Part shown: one piece after another, positions 25,633 to 34,335 of the stretch
How the letters are laid out: every line of letters starts with the position of its first letter
How positions within the stretch are numbered: position 1 is the stretch's first letter
Source of the DNA: an uncultured Fibrobacterota bacterium
GTDB taxonomy: Bacteria > Fibrobacterota > Fibrobacteria > Fibrobacterales > Fibrobacteraceae
Length of the DNA stretch: 40,048 bases
Assembly (NCBI GenBank): GCA_903876665.1
Contig: CAIRAY010000096.1
Coordinates: forward strand, 1 to 40,048
Direction of reading: 5' to 3'
Notes under the pieces: model-generated
The model's input: the letters and a program-made list of their open reading frames with translations, nothing else
What the model was told of the DNA's origin: nothing
The model's database searches: none
Program-made: the position numbers and the translations under genes

Positions 25633-26517
25633 ATGGAAAAAATCGATACATCTCCCCGCGTCAGGCAAATCACCTGGGCAGGCATCTGGGTGAACTTGGT
25701 TCTCAGCATTGTCAAAATTTTGGCAGGTGTATTCGGTATGTCCAAAGCCTTGATTGCCGATGGTATTGAAAGCGGTGCGGACATTATCACAAGCCTTGTG
25801 CTCGTAGCGGGTTCCAAATTTTGGAATGCTCCTCCCGATGTCAACCACCCCTACGGCCATCGACGCATCGAAACCATTATCACCTTCGGTATTGGACTGG
25901 TCGTCGGCGTGGTGGGCGTCTCCATTATCGTCAATTCCATTGGATCTCTTCGCACAGGCACCAACAGCCAACCCACCCTACTAGCCCTGGTCGTTGCCAT
26001 CATTTCTGTGCTGAGCAAAGAGGCCCTTTTTCAATGGTCGGTGCGCGAGGGACGCAAGATAAAATCGATGGCCGTAGTCGCAAATGCCTGGCACCACCGG
26101 TCCGATGCGATCAGCTCCATTCCGGTGGTTTTTGCGGTCGGATTTGCCCAATTTTTCCCTCAATGGACCTTTCTGGATGCTGTCGGAGCCCTTGTTGCTG
26201 CTGGCTTCATTTTGAAGGCGAGCATTGACATCATTATGCCTGCCCTGCGCGAAATTGCCGACACCGGCGCCAGCGCCGAAACGGTGGAAAAAATCAGCGC
26301 CATCGCCCAAAGCGTCGAAGGCGTCCGTAGCATCCACGCCCTGCGCACCCGCTTAGTCGGCTCAAACATTCATGTGGATTTGCATATCGTCGTCGACCCA
26401 GACATCACGGTTATGGCCGGCCATTTAATTGGCGACAAGGTTACAGATACGCTCAAGGACCAGGAACCAGAAGTCCTAGATGTACTGGTGCACATCGATC
26501 CTAGCCCGGACATGTAA
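25633..26517 (+). CDS. Cation diffusion facilitator (CDF) metal transporter
   Basis: A 294-residue inner-membrane metal:proton antiporter that exports divalent metals. Family motifs: ADGIESGADIITS in helix 2, HPYGHRRIETI in the loop, NAWHHRSDAISS in helix 5, and a cytoplasmic C-terminal domain (about 205-290) ending VLDVLVHIDP. The usual site-A ligands are His/Asp-x3-Asp in helix 2 and His-x3-Asp in helix 5. Here they read Glu46, Asp50, His154, Asp158, so the first ligand is Glu. This may shift metal preference, which cannot be predicted. ATG 25633 is used because the earlier in-frame GTG at 25555 adds an unrelated stretch. It is convergent with the HD-GYP-like gene. Confidence 0.92.
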   Translation: MEKIDTSPRVRQITWAGIWVNLVLSIVKILAGVFGMSKALIADGIESGADIITSLVLVAGSKFWNAPPDVNHPYGHRRIETIITFGIGLVVGVVGVSIIVNSIGSLRTGTNSQPTLLALVVAIISVLSKEALFQWSVREGRKIKSMAVVANAWHHRSDAISSIPVVFAVGFAQFFPQWTFLDAVGALVAAGFILKASIDIIMPALREIADTGASAETVEKISAIAQSVEGVRSIHALRTRLVGSNIHVDLHIVVDPDITVMAGHLIGDKVTDTLKDQEPEVLDVLVHIDPSPDM

Positions 26518-26524
26518 GAATAAT

Positions 26525-28120
26525 TTAGAAGCCGGCGAGCTGATTTTTGACCTGCATGCCAGCAGGATTGGCCAGGGGACGGACAATCAGGATTGCTGGA
26601 TGTTCCATCAGAGAAATCCGATCACCGGGATCCGCCAATAATCGACCACCTACATCACTAATCATAATGATCACAGGGCGCGAACATGCGTCTGGATTGG
26701 TAGATACAACCTGGGCAATTCTTCCATCGTTCAATTGGACGAGCGAACCCACAGGAAACAAGGATTGAGCCTCCAAAAATACCTTCACGATGTCCGGGTC
26801 GAATTCCTGACGGGCCGCCATCTGTAAAAGAGCCTCCATCACCTTGTAAGGCAGAAAAGCAGGACGATGGGGTCTGGGTGTGCACATGGCCACATAAGTG
26901 TCCGCAAGACTGACAATCTTCGCCAGCATATGAATCATGGGACTTTTTTTCCCGCTGGGGTACCCGCTCCCATCGCAACGCTCATGACTTTGAAAAACGA
27001 TCCAGGGCACCTCGGAAGGCAAATCACGGACTAAGGAAAGCATTTCCAAACTGGTGGCCGGATGACGCTTGATTTGAGCCCGCTCATATTCGTCGAGCGC
27101 AGTACGCTTGTGCATGATAATTTTAGGAGTGCGGAGAAGCCCAATATCTGCCAACAATGCTCCATAGATCAGAGACTTGATTTGGGCAAGACCCAGGTGC
27201 ATACGGATTCCGGTCAAGCAGGATACAACGGCAACGGCAAGTGAATGGGCGGGAAGGTATTCCGGACTCTGTGCGTTAATGGTGCACAGCCCCATAATAT
27301 CCTTGTGCTGGATAACCCCCGCCATAAGGGTTGAGGCCAGTCGATTGATGGTTCCCAACGGCCCCGTACTGGTGGACTGGTAAATTTGAACATTGGAAAA
27401 CCAGGTATATATTTCCTGGGTCATTTGGAGACAATCCTGGGTAAGCCCAGACAAGTGAGTCTTTTCATCCTCGCTCGGACGCTCCACACGAGTATCCCGG
27501 ATCATTCCTTCGAAGGGTTCTCCCGAAATTTTGTAGGCCACTTCCTTGAGCTTATTGATCCGAGCCTGCAATTTCTGGGGAGAAAAATCGTCCGCGGAAG
27601 CGAGTGGCATGACCACTTTTTCAATAATGCTACGGGATTCTTTAAAACCCATGGAAGGGGTCAGGGAGGGGGTCTCCAGACTTTCCCGGATCGCCTTGCG
27701 GATTCGCAGGGCCTCCTCCCGGGCGGAATCGGGAATTACCTTACGGACAAGGATTTCCTGGATGCCTCTTTGGGAAAGGGATTCGCAGAACATGGAGGTA
27801 ATCGGGGAACCCGCCTCCAAAAGCAAACGATCCTGACGATCATAGAGCGCACTGGGCAAAACGACACCCAGCTCCAATTCATGGGTGTTCAAAACAGAAA
27901 AGAGCAACTGGGACCGAACTTGCTCTTGTGTTTCTCCGGCATCAGGAAGGATTATCGAGGGTAAAAATTCCCTTTCGAGAATCATGATGACTTGAGGCGT
28001 CAACTCTTCGAAGCTACCGAGCAGAACCTGCCCGGAAAAATGGAAAATCGGACCCGTTTGAGGTGGATTCGCGCGAAGGCTGAAAATGGAAATTTCCTTC
28101 ATTGACCACAAGTTTACCAT
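26525..28120 (-). CDS. HD-GYP-like protein with degenerate HD motif
   Basis: A 531-residue cytoplasmic protein. The last 250 residues are an HD-GYP domain, the family that degrades cyclic di-GMP. Kept motifs: AHSLAVAVVS (first His), IKRHPATS, the HERCDGSGYP core with GYP (379-388), and LADTYVAMCTPRPHRPA. The key HD of LLHDIGK reads LLADIGLL here (Ala324-Asp325), so a metal-binding His and the following Lys are gone. That suggests a c-di-GMP binder or dead phosphodiesterase. A PilZ-like or DUF3391-like N-terminal region (about 1-150) was not recognised with confidence. The last about 75 residues (VGSLVQLNDGRIAQVV) match the beta-rich tail found after many HD-GYP domains. ATG 28102 is an alternative start; neither has a Shine-Dalgarno sequence. 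Divergent from purC. Confidence 0.85.
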   Translation of the reverse strand: MVNLWSMKEISIFSLRANPPQTGPIFHFSGQVLLGSFEELTPQVIMILEREFLPSIILPDAGETQEQVRSQLLFSVLNTHELELGVVLPSALYDRQDRLLLEAGSPITSMFCESLSQRGIQEILVRKVIPDSAREEALRIRKAIRESLETPSLTPSMGFKESRSIIEKVVMPLASADDFSPQKLQARINKLKEVAYKISGEPFEGMIRDTRVERPSEDEKTHLSGLTQDCLQMTQEIYTWFSNVQIYQSTSTGPLGTINRLASTLMAGVIQHKDIMGLCTINAQSPEYLPAHSLAVAVVSCLTGIRMHLGLAQIKSLIYGALLADIGLLRTPKIIMHKRTALDEYERAQIKRHPATSLEMLSLVRDLPSEVPWIVFQSHERCDGSGYPSGKKSPMIHMLAKIVSLADTYVAMCTPRPHRPAFLPYKVMEALLQMAARQEFDPDIVKVFLEAQSLFPVGSLVQLNDGRIAQVVSTNPDACSRPVIIMISDVGGRLLADPGDRISLMEHPAILIVRPLANPAGMQVKNQLAGF

Positions 28121-28195
28121 ACCCGGATGATATTTGACAATGGGGACCCCAACTATTTTCGCAGATCTTTCAATTTTTCTAGATTGGAAGGCAAT

Positions 28196-29083
28196 ATGAG
28201 CAAGCTGAAATACCCGACCCCAATTACCGAAGTTCCTCTGTTTCACCAGGGCAAGGTCCGCGACATGTACGACATGGGCGACGCCTTTCTCATGGTCGCC
28301 TCGGACCGGCTTTCCGCATTCGATGTGGTTTTGCCCACCCCGATCCCCGGAAAGGGCAAGATTCTAAACCAGCTCTCCGTTTTCTGGTTCGGTCAGCTCG
28401 GCATGAAAAACCATGTGATCACGGCCAATGTGGACGAATATCCTGAGATTCTGAAAAAACATGCGGACTACCTCCGTGGCCGTTCCATGCTGGTGAAAAA
28501 AGCCAAGCGTCACGATGTGGAATGCATCGCCCGTGGCTATATCGTGGGCTCGGGCTGGAAAGACTACCAGAACAGCGGAAAAATCTGCGGACACACGCTT
28601 GCACAAGGCCTCAAACTCTGCTCCAAGCTCGAACCCGCCCTCTATACCCCAAGCACCAAGCCCGATGTGGGCCACGATGAGAACATCTCCTTCGAAGAAA
28701 CCATCCAAATTGTCGGGCAAAAGAATGCGGAGCGCCTGCGCGACCTCACTCTCGATGTCTACACCAAGGCCCGCGACTTCGCGGCAACCCAGGGAATCAT
28801 CCTCGCCGACACCAAATTCGAATTCGGAGACATCGATGGCGAAACAGTGCTCATCGATGAGGTCCTTACCCCGGATTCAAGTCGCTATTGGCCCGCAGAC
28901 AAATACCAGGAAGGCAAGAACCAAGAAAGCTTCGATAAACAATTTATCCGCGACTGGCTCGAGACCCTCACCTGGGACAAGACCTACCCCGGACCCGAAA
29001 TCCCTTCCGACATTGTAAATAAAACCCTGGAGAAGTACATTGAAATCTATGTACGGCTAACCGGGAAAAAGCCCGAACTTTGA
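28196..29083 (+). CDS. purC: SAICAR synthetase (PurC)
   Basis: Phosphoribosylaminoimidazole-succinocarboxamide synthase joins aspartate to CAIR using ATP in purine biosynthesis. The 295 residues contain the family start VPLFHQGKVRDMYD, DRLSAFDVVLPTPIPGKG, the signature ECIARGYIVGSGWKDYQ, and GIILADTKFEFG plus LIDEVLTPDSSRYWP. Length suits the long PurC type of Bacteroidetes and relatives rather than the 240-residue E. coli form. ATG 28196 is chosen; an earlier in-frame ATG at 28127 adds a non-homologous stretch that reaches the divergent HD-GYP gene. The next purine gene is 226 bp downstream across a repeat-rich gap. Confidence 0.96.
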   Translation: MSKLKYPTPITEVPLFHQGKVRDMYDMGDAFLMVASDRLSAFDVVLPTPIPGKGKILNQLSVFWFGQLGMKNHVITANVDEYPEILKKHADYLRGRSMLVKKAKRHDVECIARGYIVGSGWKDYQNSGKICGHTLAQGLKLCSKLEPALYTPSTKPDVGHDENISFEETIQIVGQKNAERLRDLTLDVYTKARDFAATQGIILADTKFEFGDIDGETVLIDEVLTPDSSRYWPADKYQEGKNQESFDKQFIRDWLETLTWDKTYPGPEIPSDIVNKTLEKYIEIYVRLTGKKPEL

Positions 29084-29283
29084 GTGGAAAGTAAACAGCC
29101 AGCATCTCAGCACGATGTCCTAGTGGAAAGTGCAAAGTTGCTGGAGTGTTTCCCCAAAAAAAATGACCTGTCGAAACTTTCCACTTTCCACTAACCTATA
29201 TATCCCGCGACCCGTGTATTCACTTTCCACTTGTACCCAGTTCCCCCTCAACTCTCCACTATAGAACTCTAGAACTCTCCACT
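29083..29283. repeat. ACTTTCCACT decamer cluster between purC and the AICAR transformylase gene
   Basis: AGTGGAAAGT occurs at 29083 (overlapping the purC stop) and 29122. The reverse complement ACTTTCCACT occurs at 29176, 29183 (overlapping) and 29222, with the variant ACTCTCCACT at 29251 and 29274. AGAACTCT is directly repeated at 29263 and 29271. Opposite orientations on the two sides allow long-range pairing. The family matches the 7-bp repeat upstream of metG at 8247-8332. No gene is visible in this 226-bp gap. Confidence 0.7.
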
Positions 29284-29309
29284 TGTAATCCCTTTTCCCA
29301 GAGAATCCC

Positions 29310-30329
29310 ATGCCAAACAATCTTTCACTCCTGTTCACAGACGGCGAAACACTGCGCTATGGCGAAAACTCCCACCAAACTGCAGTTTTCTATAAGGATC
29401 CAACCTGCACCGAGGCCTCGCTGGCTACGGCAAAGCAGCTTCATGGAAAAGAGCTGAGCTACAACAACATTGTTGATGCCGATGCAGCCTTGGAAATGAT
29501 CCGTGAGTTCCACGATACCAATGCGGTCGCGATCATCAAGCACATGAACCCCTGCGGACTCGCCACAGGCGAAACATTGGCTGAAGCCTTTAGTGCGGCG
29601 TGGGAAGGTGATCCTGTGTCCGCTTTTGGATCCGTTATCGCCGTGAGCCGCAAAGTCGACTTGGCCACGGCCGAGCTTTTGAAAGGCCGCTTTGTGGAAA
29701 TCCTTCTGGCACCTGCGTTTGACGCGGATGCACTAGAATTCCTGAAGAAAAAATCTAAAGACATTCGCCTGCTCCATGTAGGAAAAATTGCAGCAGCCAA
29801 ACCCTGCAAGGTATATAAACACGTCATCGGCGGAATGCTCGTGCAGGACCGCGATGTAGGTACCTTTGAAAAATGGGACTGCGTCACCAAGGCCAAATTC
29901 CCTACCAACAAAAACGCCTTGGCCGTATTTACCTGGCTGATCACCAAACACACCAAGTCCAACGCGATTGTCATGTGCCACGAATACAAGCCCGGGTTCT
30001 TCTGCATCCTAGGCCTTGGCCCTGGACAGCCCAATCGGATCGACTCCAACCTGCGCCTTTGCCAACCTCGCGTAAGCGATAACGTGGGCCGCATGGAACT
30101 TCCCTCGGGCAAAACCGCCGCCGAATTTGAACGCGAAATCTTCGGGGAGCTGGTCATGGGCTCGGATGCATTCTTCCCATTCCACGACAATATTGAGGCT
30201 TCGCACCAAGCGGGAATTCGCTACATCGTCCAACCGGGGGGATCGGTCCGCGATGCAGAAGTCATCGCCAAGGCGGACGAACTCGGGGTGGCCATGATCT
30301 TCACCGGAATGCGGCATTTCCGCCATTGA
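29310..30329 (+). CDS. Stand-alone AICAR formyltransferase (PurH C-terminal domain only)
   Basis: Transfers a formyl group from 10-formyl-tetrahydrofolate to AICAR, the penultimate step to IMP. The 339 residues match only the AICARFT half of bifunctional Pur[10 protein letters not shown] (near residue 15), the catalytic-type IIKHMNPCG (Lys77-His78), [14 protein letters not shown], and the end [20 protein letters not shown]...TGMRHFRH. The N-terminal IMP cyclohydrolase (MGS-like) domain of about 200 residues is absent, and the 226 bp upstream cannot encode it. It starts at ATG 29310, within the first residues of the domain, preceded by AGAGAA. Cyclisation must be done elsewhere. Followed after 7 bp by an unknown gene. 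Confidence 0.93.
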   Translation: MPNNLSLLFTDGETLRYGENSHQTAVFYKDPTCTEASLATAKQLHGKELSYNNIVDADAALEMIREFHDTNAVAIIKHMNPCGLATGETLAEAFSAAWEGDPVSAFGSVIAVSRKVDLATAELLKGRFVEILLAPAFDADALEFLKKKSKDIRLLHVGKIAAAKPCKVYKHVIGGMLVQDRDVGTFEKWDCVTKAKFPTNKNALAVFTWLITKHTKSNAIVMCHEYKPGFFCILGLGPGQPNRIDSNLRLCQPRVSDNVGRMELPSGKTAAEFEREIFGELVMGSDAFFPFHDNIEASHQAGIRYIVQPGGSVRDAEVIAKADELGVAMIFTGMRHFRH

Positions 30330-30336
30330 GCCCCAT

Positions 30337-30768
30337 TTGAGACAAGCACTCTATATCGACGCCTATCGCAAAGTAGTTGACTTTTTGCGCGCTGCGCGCG
30401 AGCCCCAAGCTTCCCGCGCCACGCTCTGGACTTCGTTCCACGCAGGACTATCCAGCCTGAGCGTGGGAAAGGACGTGGAGCAGACCATCGAGCTTTGGGC
30501 CTTGGAAAACCTGGACCGGCATCAGCCGGAGTTTGTCCGTCAACGGGTTTTACACGACATCGAACAACGCTTCGTGACTACTGAAGCCTACGGTCGCTTA
30601 CTAGAGGCCCAGTTTCAAGGGATGCTTTCTCCCAACCAGATCGAACTGATCTTCGATGACCTAGCCAGCCGGGAGCTTTCTCCCGTCGGTCCGGAACATG
30701 TAAACAAACTCATCGTCAAAGTCTGGTCCCGCAATCTTGCTGGAATCAGGACAATGAAGGTAAATTAG
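30337..30768 (+). CDS. Hypothetical protein, helical, between AICAR transformylase and trmFO
   Basis: A 143-residue predicted soluble, alpha-helical protein that I do not recognise. It has no signal peptide, membrane segment, cysteine or obvious catalytic motif. Arg, Glu and Leu are frequent, as in small nucleic-acid or scaffold proteins. The frame is well supported: TTG 30337 starts 7 bp after the AICAR transformylase stop and the gene ends 1 bp before the trmFO ATG, so it is very probably the middle gene of a three-gene operon. No ATG or GTG start exists near the 5' end, and the frame is closed by a stop upstream near 30295. Start confidence is lower than gene confidence. Confidence 0.65.
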   Translation: MRQALYIDAYRKVVDFLRAAREPQASRATLWTSFHAGLSSLSVGKDVEQTIELWALENLDRHQPEFVRQRVLHDIEQRFVTTEAYGRLLEAQFQGMLSPNQIELIFDDLASRELSPVGPEHVNKLIVKVWSRNLAGIRTMKVN

Positions 30769-30769
30769 C

Positions 30770-32107
30770 ATGTCAAAGCAACCAAGAATCCGGGTGATCG
30801 GCGCAGGCCTCTCCGGATGTGAAGCCTCTTTGCAGTTAGCCTCCATGGGCTTCGAGGTGGATCTATACGAGATGCGCCCGAACATCCCCACTCCAGCGCA
30901 CCGCACAAGCAACATGGCTGAGCTCGTGTGCTCTAATTCCTTCAAGGGACTTGGGCTGAACTCCGCACATGGGCTCATGAAGAATGAGCTACGTCTGCTC
31001 GGATCCTTTCTGATGCAGGCCGCTGAGGTGGCAAGGGTTCCCGCCGGAGAATCCCTCTCCGTCGACCGGGAACAATTCAGCAAGGAAGTGGAACGCCTCA
31101 TCCACAGCAACCCCAAGATCACCGTTCACCTTCAAGAGGTTCTTTCCCTTGCAGGAGATGACCGGCCGACAATTGTGGCTGCTGGCCCGCTTTGTTCCAG
31201 CGCACTGGCCGATGACATGTTCTCGCGCCTCGGGCAATCCCGAATGCACTTCTTTGATGCTATCGCTCCGGTAGTGGACGCAGAAAGCATTGACATGAAC
31301 CACGCCTTTTGGAAAAACCGTTGGGACAAGGGCACCGATCCGGATTTTTTAAACTGTCCGCTCAATCGCGCCACCTATGAAGAGTTTGTGCGTAAATTAA
31401 TCGAAGCCGATGCTGTGGAACCTAAACCATTTGAAAGCCGCGAACTATTTGAAGGTTGTCTTCCGGTCGAAGAAATGGCTCGCCGCGGTCAAGACACCCT
31501 TCGCTTTGGCCCCATGCGCCCCGTGGGCCTGGGCGAGGACCCAGACACAGGTCGAAAATGGTGGGCCGTCATTCAACTACGGGCAGAAAATTCCCAGCGC
31601 ACATTATTCAACATGGTTGGATTCCAGACCCGCTTGAAATGGGGATCGCAAAAAGAAATATTTAGCATCGTTCCGGCTCTCCGCAATGCAAATTTTGTGC
31701 GCCTGGGAGCCATGCACCGCAACACCTTCATTGAAAGCCCCAAGCTGTTGGATGTTCATTTGCGCCTCAAGCAAAATGGCTCCGAAAATGGACTTCCCCC
31801 CACTTGGTTTGCAGGGCAAATCACTGGAGCAGAAGGGTATACCGAGGCTGTGGCCACAGGGCTGTATGCGGCCCTCAACCTGGCGAACACCTTGCGCAGG
31901 GGTGCTGGTATCGAGCTCCCCCAAGGAAGTTGCATTCGGGCTTTGGTGGACCATTTGACGGCCCCCAATCCTAGTTTTCAGCCCATGAATTTCAACTTTG
32001 GATTATTGCCCAGGCCCGCCGACCTTCCTCGAAAAACGGACCGCAAGGAATTCTTGGGGGAGCAAGCGCAAACGGCCATTCGTTCGTGGATCGCGAACTC
32101 GCGCTAA
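30770..32107 (+). CDS. trmFO: Methylenetetrahydrofolate--tRNA-(uracil-5-)-methyltransferase TrmFO
   Basis: An FAD-dependent enzyme that makes ribothymidine at position 54 of tRNAs with 5,10-methylene-THF. The FAD-binding start is IRVIGAGLSGCEA. The family-specific AHRTSNMAELVCSNSFKGLG contains Cys54, matching a catalytic-type Cys of known TrmFO, and LFEGCLPVEEMA supplies the second conserved Cys. Other motifs: GLMKNELR, PAGESLSVDR, and the C-terminal FAD contact GQITGAEGYTEAVATGL. Length 445 is normal. The start has GAAGG upstream, inside the preceding gene, 1 bp after its stop. It shares folate one-carbon dependence with the AICAR transformylase and the nearby folD. Confidence 0.96.
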   Translation: MSKQPRIRVIGAGLSGCEASLQLASMGFEVDLYEMRPNIPTPAHRTSNMAELVCSNSFKGLGLNSAHGLMKNELRLLGSFLMQAAEVARVPAGESLSVDREQFSKEVERLIHSNPKITVHLQEVLSLAGDDRPTIVAAGPLCSSALADDMFSRLGQSRMHFFDAIAPVVDAESIDMNHAFWKNRWDKGTDPDFLNCPLNRATYEEFVRKLIEADAVEPKPFESRELFEGCLPVEEMARRGQDTLRFGPMRPVGLGEDPDTGRKWWAVIQLRAENSQRTLFNMVGFQTRLKWGSQKEIFSIVPALRNANFVRLGAMHRNTFIESPKLLDVHLRLKQNGSENGLPPTWFAGQITGAEGYTEAVATGLYAALNLANTLRRGAGIELPQGSCIRALVDHLTAPNPSFQPMNFNFGLLPRPADLPRKTDRKEFLGEQAQTAIRSWIANSR

Positions 32108-32114
32108 CCCTGTG

Positions 32115-32150
32115 TTGACTTTTGCCCGGATGTTTCGCATACTGAAACCA
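32115..32150 (+). promoter_or_regulatory. Promoter of the chemoreceptor gene, predicting a leaderless mRNA
   Basis: TTGACT (32115-32120) and CATACT (32138-32143) are spaced by 17 bases. The expected start, 6-7 bases downstream, falls at 32149-32151, which is the ATG at 32150. No Shine-Dalgarno sequence is present in the 10 bases upstream. All of it lies in the 42-bp gap after trmFO. Confidence 0.55.
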
Positions 32151-33778
32151 TGGGACTCTTAACAAAAATCCTTGCGCTGGTGATGCTTCCTGCCATTGCC
32201 GTTCTGGTGATGTTAATTCTCGCCCTGGGAAACCTATCTAGCTGGCAAAGCTCCCAGCAACAAACCGCGTCCGCAGTTCAGGAATGGGAGCAAATTCAGC
32301 AGACTCAACAAGCCTTTTCCCACTTGGGCCAAACCTATCACGAAGCGGTGGTGCGAACCATGATGGGCGAAGCCGCCGGAGCCATTGGGTTATCCTTGGA
32401 TTCAACCAAGGCGGACTTCGCGGGGATTGAAGCCACCTTAGAAAAAATGGGACATACCCTTTTGCTGGATTCCATCAAGGCCCTCAAAATACGCTTCAAC
32501 GAAGGCTGCGGAAAGATCCAGGGCGGGGACTCCTATGGGTCAAGCGAGTTCTATAATCAGAATCTCAAGGGCTCCGTCAATCATATTGCATCATTGATTT
32601 CCATACTGGCATCCGATCGAAAAAAACTCGCCGAGCTCCAAATCGCCACAACATCCCAGCTGGTTACATCCAAACGAACGTTAAGCCTTGTCATTGTGGT
32701 GCTGACCTTGCTCATTGTTGGTGGATTTTCGACTGTATTCATCAGGTCTTTGCTCTCCAATCTTAAATCATTCATGCAAGGACTTGGCCAAGTCATTCAG
32801 GGTGATTTACAGACCCAAATTGAAGTGCGGAGCCAGGATGAAATCGGAATTCTTGCCGTGCAATTGAATCAGTTTATCGCCACCTTACGAGAATTATTCC
32901 AAAACATCTCCCGGACATCTGATTTACTACGCAATTCGGCCGAAGAAGCCCAATCCACCTCCCAATCCTTGGCCGAAATTACTTATTCCGTCAAGGCTGG
33001 CGTGGATTCCGCCACAGTGTCTTCCCTTGCCGTGGACCAGGAGATGGTCCAAATCAACAGCCATTCCGACGATGTCGACAAAGTGGCCAAAGAACTGCAA
33101 ACCTCGGTCGAGTTATTCAACACCTCTATGACCGGAATCCGTCACCAGGTGAATAATGTTCTTGAAATCGACGAGGATGCAGCCCAAAAATCAGCCACCG
33201 CCTTGATCGAAGTCCAGGCCTTTCTAGGTCTGTCCGAAAAGATGAATCACTTGCTGAGTAGCATCACAAAAATTGCCCAGCAAACCAATCTCCTGGCACT
33301 GAATGCCACCATCGAAGCCGCGACCGCGGGTGACGCCGGCAAAGGATTTGCCGTAGTTGCAGCAGAGGTGAAGGATTTGGCTCGTCAAACCGCCGCCACC
33401 AGCAAAGAAATCGGGGAACAACTCCTCGTGCTGAACCAGAGAGCCAACTCGGCTTTGTCCGCAATGAATTCCATCGATCAAACGGTCAAAGGAATTCGCG
33501 AATCCACCGAGGCGGTCTCCAGCGGAGTCTCTACCCAAATCGCCGCTGTGGAAGAAATTGAATCCCAGCTTGCACGCTTCCGAAAGCTGTCCAAAGGCAT
33601 TTCTTTTTCAATCCAACAAACGAGCCAACATTCAAAATCCATGGTCGAAAGCATCCAGACCTCCTCGCGCATCACGGGAAACCTTGCCCAGCAAAGCTCG
33701 GTAGCCGGCGAGTCTGCAAAACATTTAAGCCTGAGCGCAGACCAGCTTGGCTATCTGCTCAAACAATTTCAAACCTGA
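32150..33778 (+). CDS. Methyl-accepting chemotaxis protein
   Basis: A 542-residue inner-membrane chemoreceptor that signals through CheA/CheW. Order: TM1 about 8-30; a periplasmic segment about 31-177, helical and lacking an obvious cache domain (four-helix-bundle style); TM2 about 178-198 ([21 protein letters not shown]); a HAMP domain about 199-252; and the coiled-coil signalling domain. The hairpin tip motif reads [20 protein letters not shown] followed by [20 protein letters not shown], one Arg-to-Thr change from the usual EAARAGE. No C-terminal CheR-docking pentapeptide is present. The next gene, 15 bp on, encodes a secreted cache-type protein that may be its ligand-binding partner. Confidence 0.95.
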   Translation: MGLLTKILALVMLPAIAVLVMLILALGNLSSWQSSQQQTASAVQEWEQIQQTQQAFSHLGQTYHEAVVRTMMGEAAGAIGLSLDSTKADFAGIEATLEKMGHTLLLDSIKALKIRFNEGCGKIQGGDSYGSSEFYNQNLKGSVNHIASLISILASDRKKLAELQIATTSQLVTSKRTLSLVIVVLTLLIVGGFSTVFIRSLLSNLKSFMQGLGQVIQGDLQTQIEVRSQDEIGILAVQLNQFIATLRELFQNISRTSDLLRNSAEEAQSTSQSLAEITYSVKAGVDSATVSSLAVDQEMVQINSHSDDVDKVAKELQTSVELFNTSMTGIRHQVNNVLEIDEDAAQKSATALIEVQAFLGLSEKMNHLLSSITKIAQQTNLLALNATIEAATAGDAGKGFAVVAAEVKDLARQTAATSKEIGEQLLVLNQRANSALSAMNSIDQTVKGIRESTEAVSSGVSTQIAAVEEIESQLARFRKLSKGISFSIQQTSQHSKSMVESIQTSSRITGNLAQQSSVAGESAKHLSLSADQLGYLLKQFQT

Positions 33779-33793
33779 ACAACGGAGCCAAAC

Positions 33794-34270
33794 ATGAAAT
33801 CCATGTTCCTAAAAATCACCCTCGCACTATGCCTTGGACTCTCTCCTGTGCTTGCTGCAGACGAAAAAGACATCACCGAGCCTCAGGCCATCGCCAAGGT
33901 CCAGGAGGCGGTCAAGGCGATCAAAAAAGATGCCGAAGGAACTTTCGCAAAAATTTCAGCTGGCGAAGCCCCTTACAAAGACAAGGAGAACCCCGCCCTC
34001 TATGTTTTTGTCTACGATACAGCGGTCAACATGATCGCTCATCCCAACAAAGACCTCCAGGGCAAAAACTTCAAGGGCAAGCCCGATGTGCGGGGCAAGA
34101 AGTTCCGCGATGAAATCGTAAGCCTTGGGGTTAGCAAGGGCAAAGGCTGGACCGACTACCATTATCAAAAACCCGGTGAAACAGGGATTTTCGAAAAAAC
34201 CACCTATTGCGAAAAAGTTAAGGGCAGCGATGGAAAGCTTTACATCGTAGCCTGTGGCAAGTACAAATAG
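33794..34270 (+). CDS. Secreted single-cache-domain protein
   Basis: A 158-residue exported protein. A signal peptide (about 1-21, cleaved near VLAA) is followed by a single small domain of the sCache_2 type: an N-terminal helix ([19 protein letters not shown]), a central sheet with [20 protein letters not shown] and the loop [20 protein letters not shown], and a last strand [11 protein letters not shown]. Cache domains usually form the sensor part of chemoreceptors or kinases; here the protein has no membrane anchor. It lies 15 bp after the chemoreceptor gene, behind a good CGGAG site, and is followed by a terminator. The partner role is inferred; a stand-alone periplasmic binding role is possible. 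Confidence 0.85.
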   Translation: MKSMFLKITLALCLGLSPVLAADEKDITEPQAIAKVQEAVKAIKKDAEGTFAKISAGEAPYKDKENPALYVFVYDTAVNMIAHPNKDLQGKNFKGKPDVRGKKFRDEIVSLGVSKGKGWTDYHYQKPGETGIFEKTTYCEKVKGSDGKLYIVACGKYK

Positions 34271-34295
34271 GAACATTTTTGCCAAGCATTTATGC

Positions 34296-34329
34296 AAGGG
34301 CCATCTTCCTGGATGGTCCTTTCTTTTTT
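34296..34329 (+). terminator. Intrinsic terminator after the cache-domain gene
   Basis: AAGGGCCATC (34296-34305) pairs with GATGGTCCTT (34312-34321) with one G-T pair and a 6-base loop, followed by TTCTTTTTT. It lies 26 bp after the cache-gene stop and only 6 bp before the folD ATG, so a folD reading from an in-frame TTG at 34279 is not credible. Confidence 0.85.
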
Positions 34330-34335
34330 ACATTC

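Noticed and set aside
29084..29309. Hidden IMP cyclohydrolase domain upstream of the AICAR transformylase
   Set aside because: The 226-bp gap is repeat-rich, has no suitable open frame and is too short for a domain of about 200 residues.
34279..34335. Earlier TTG start for folD
   Set aside because: It would translate through a strong intrinsic terminator; FolD homology begins at 34336-34342.
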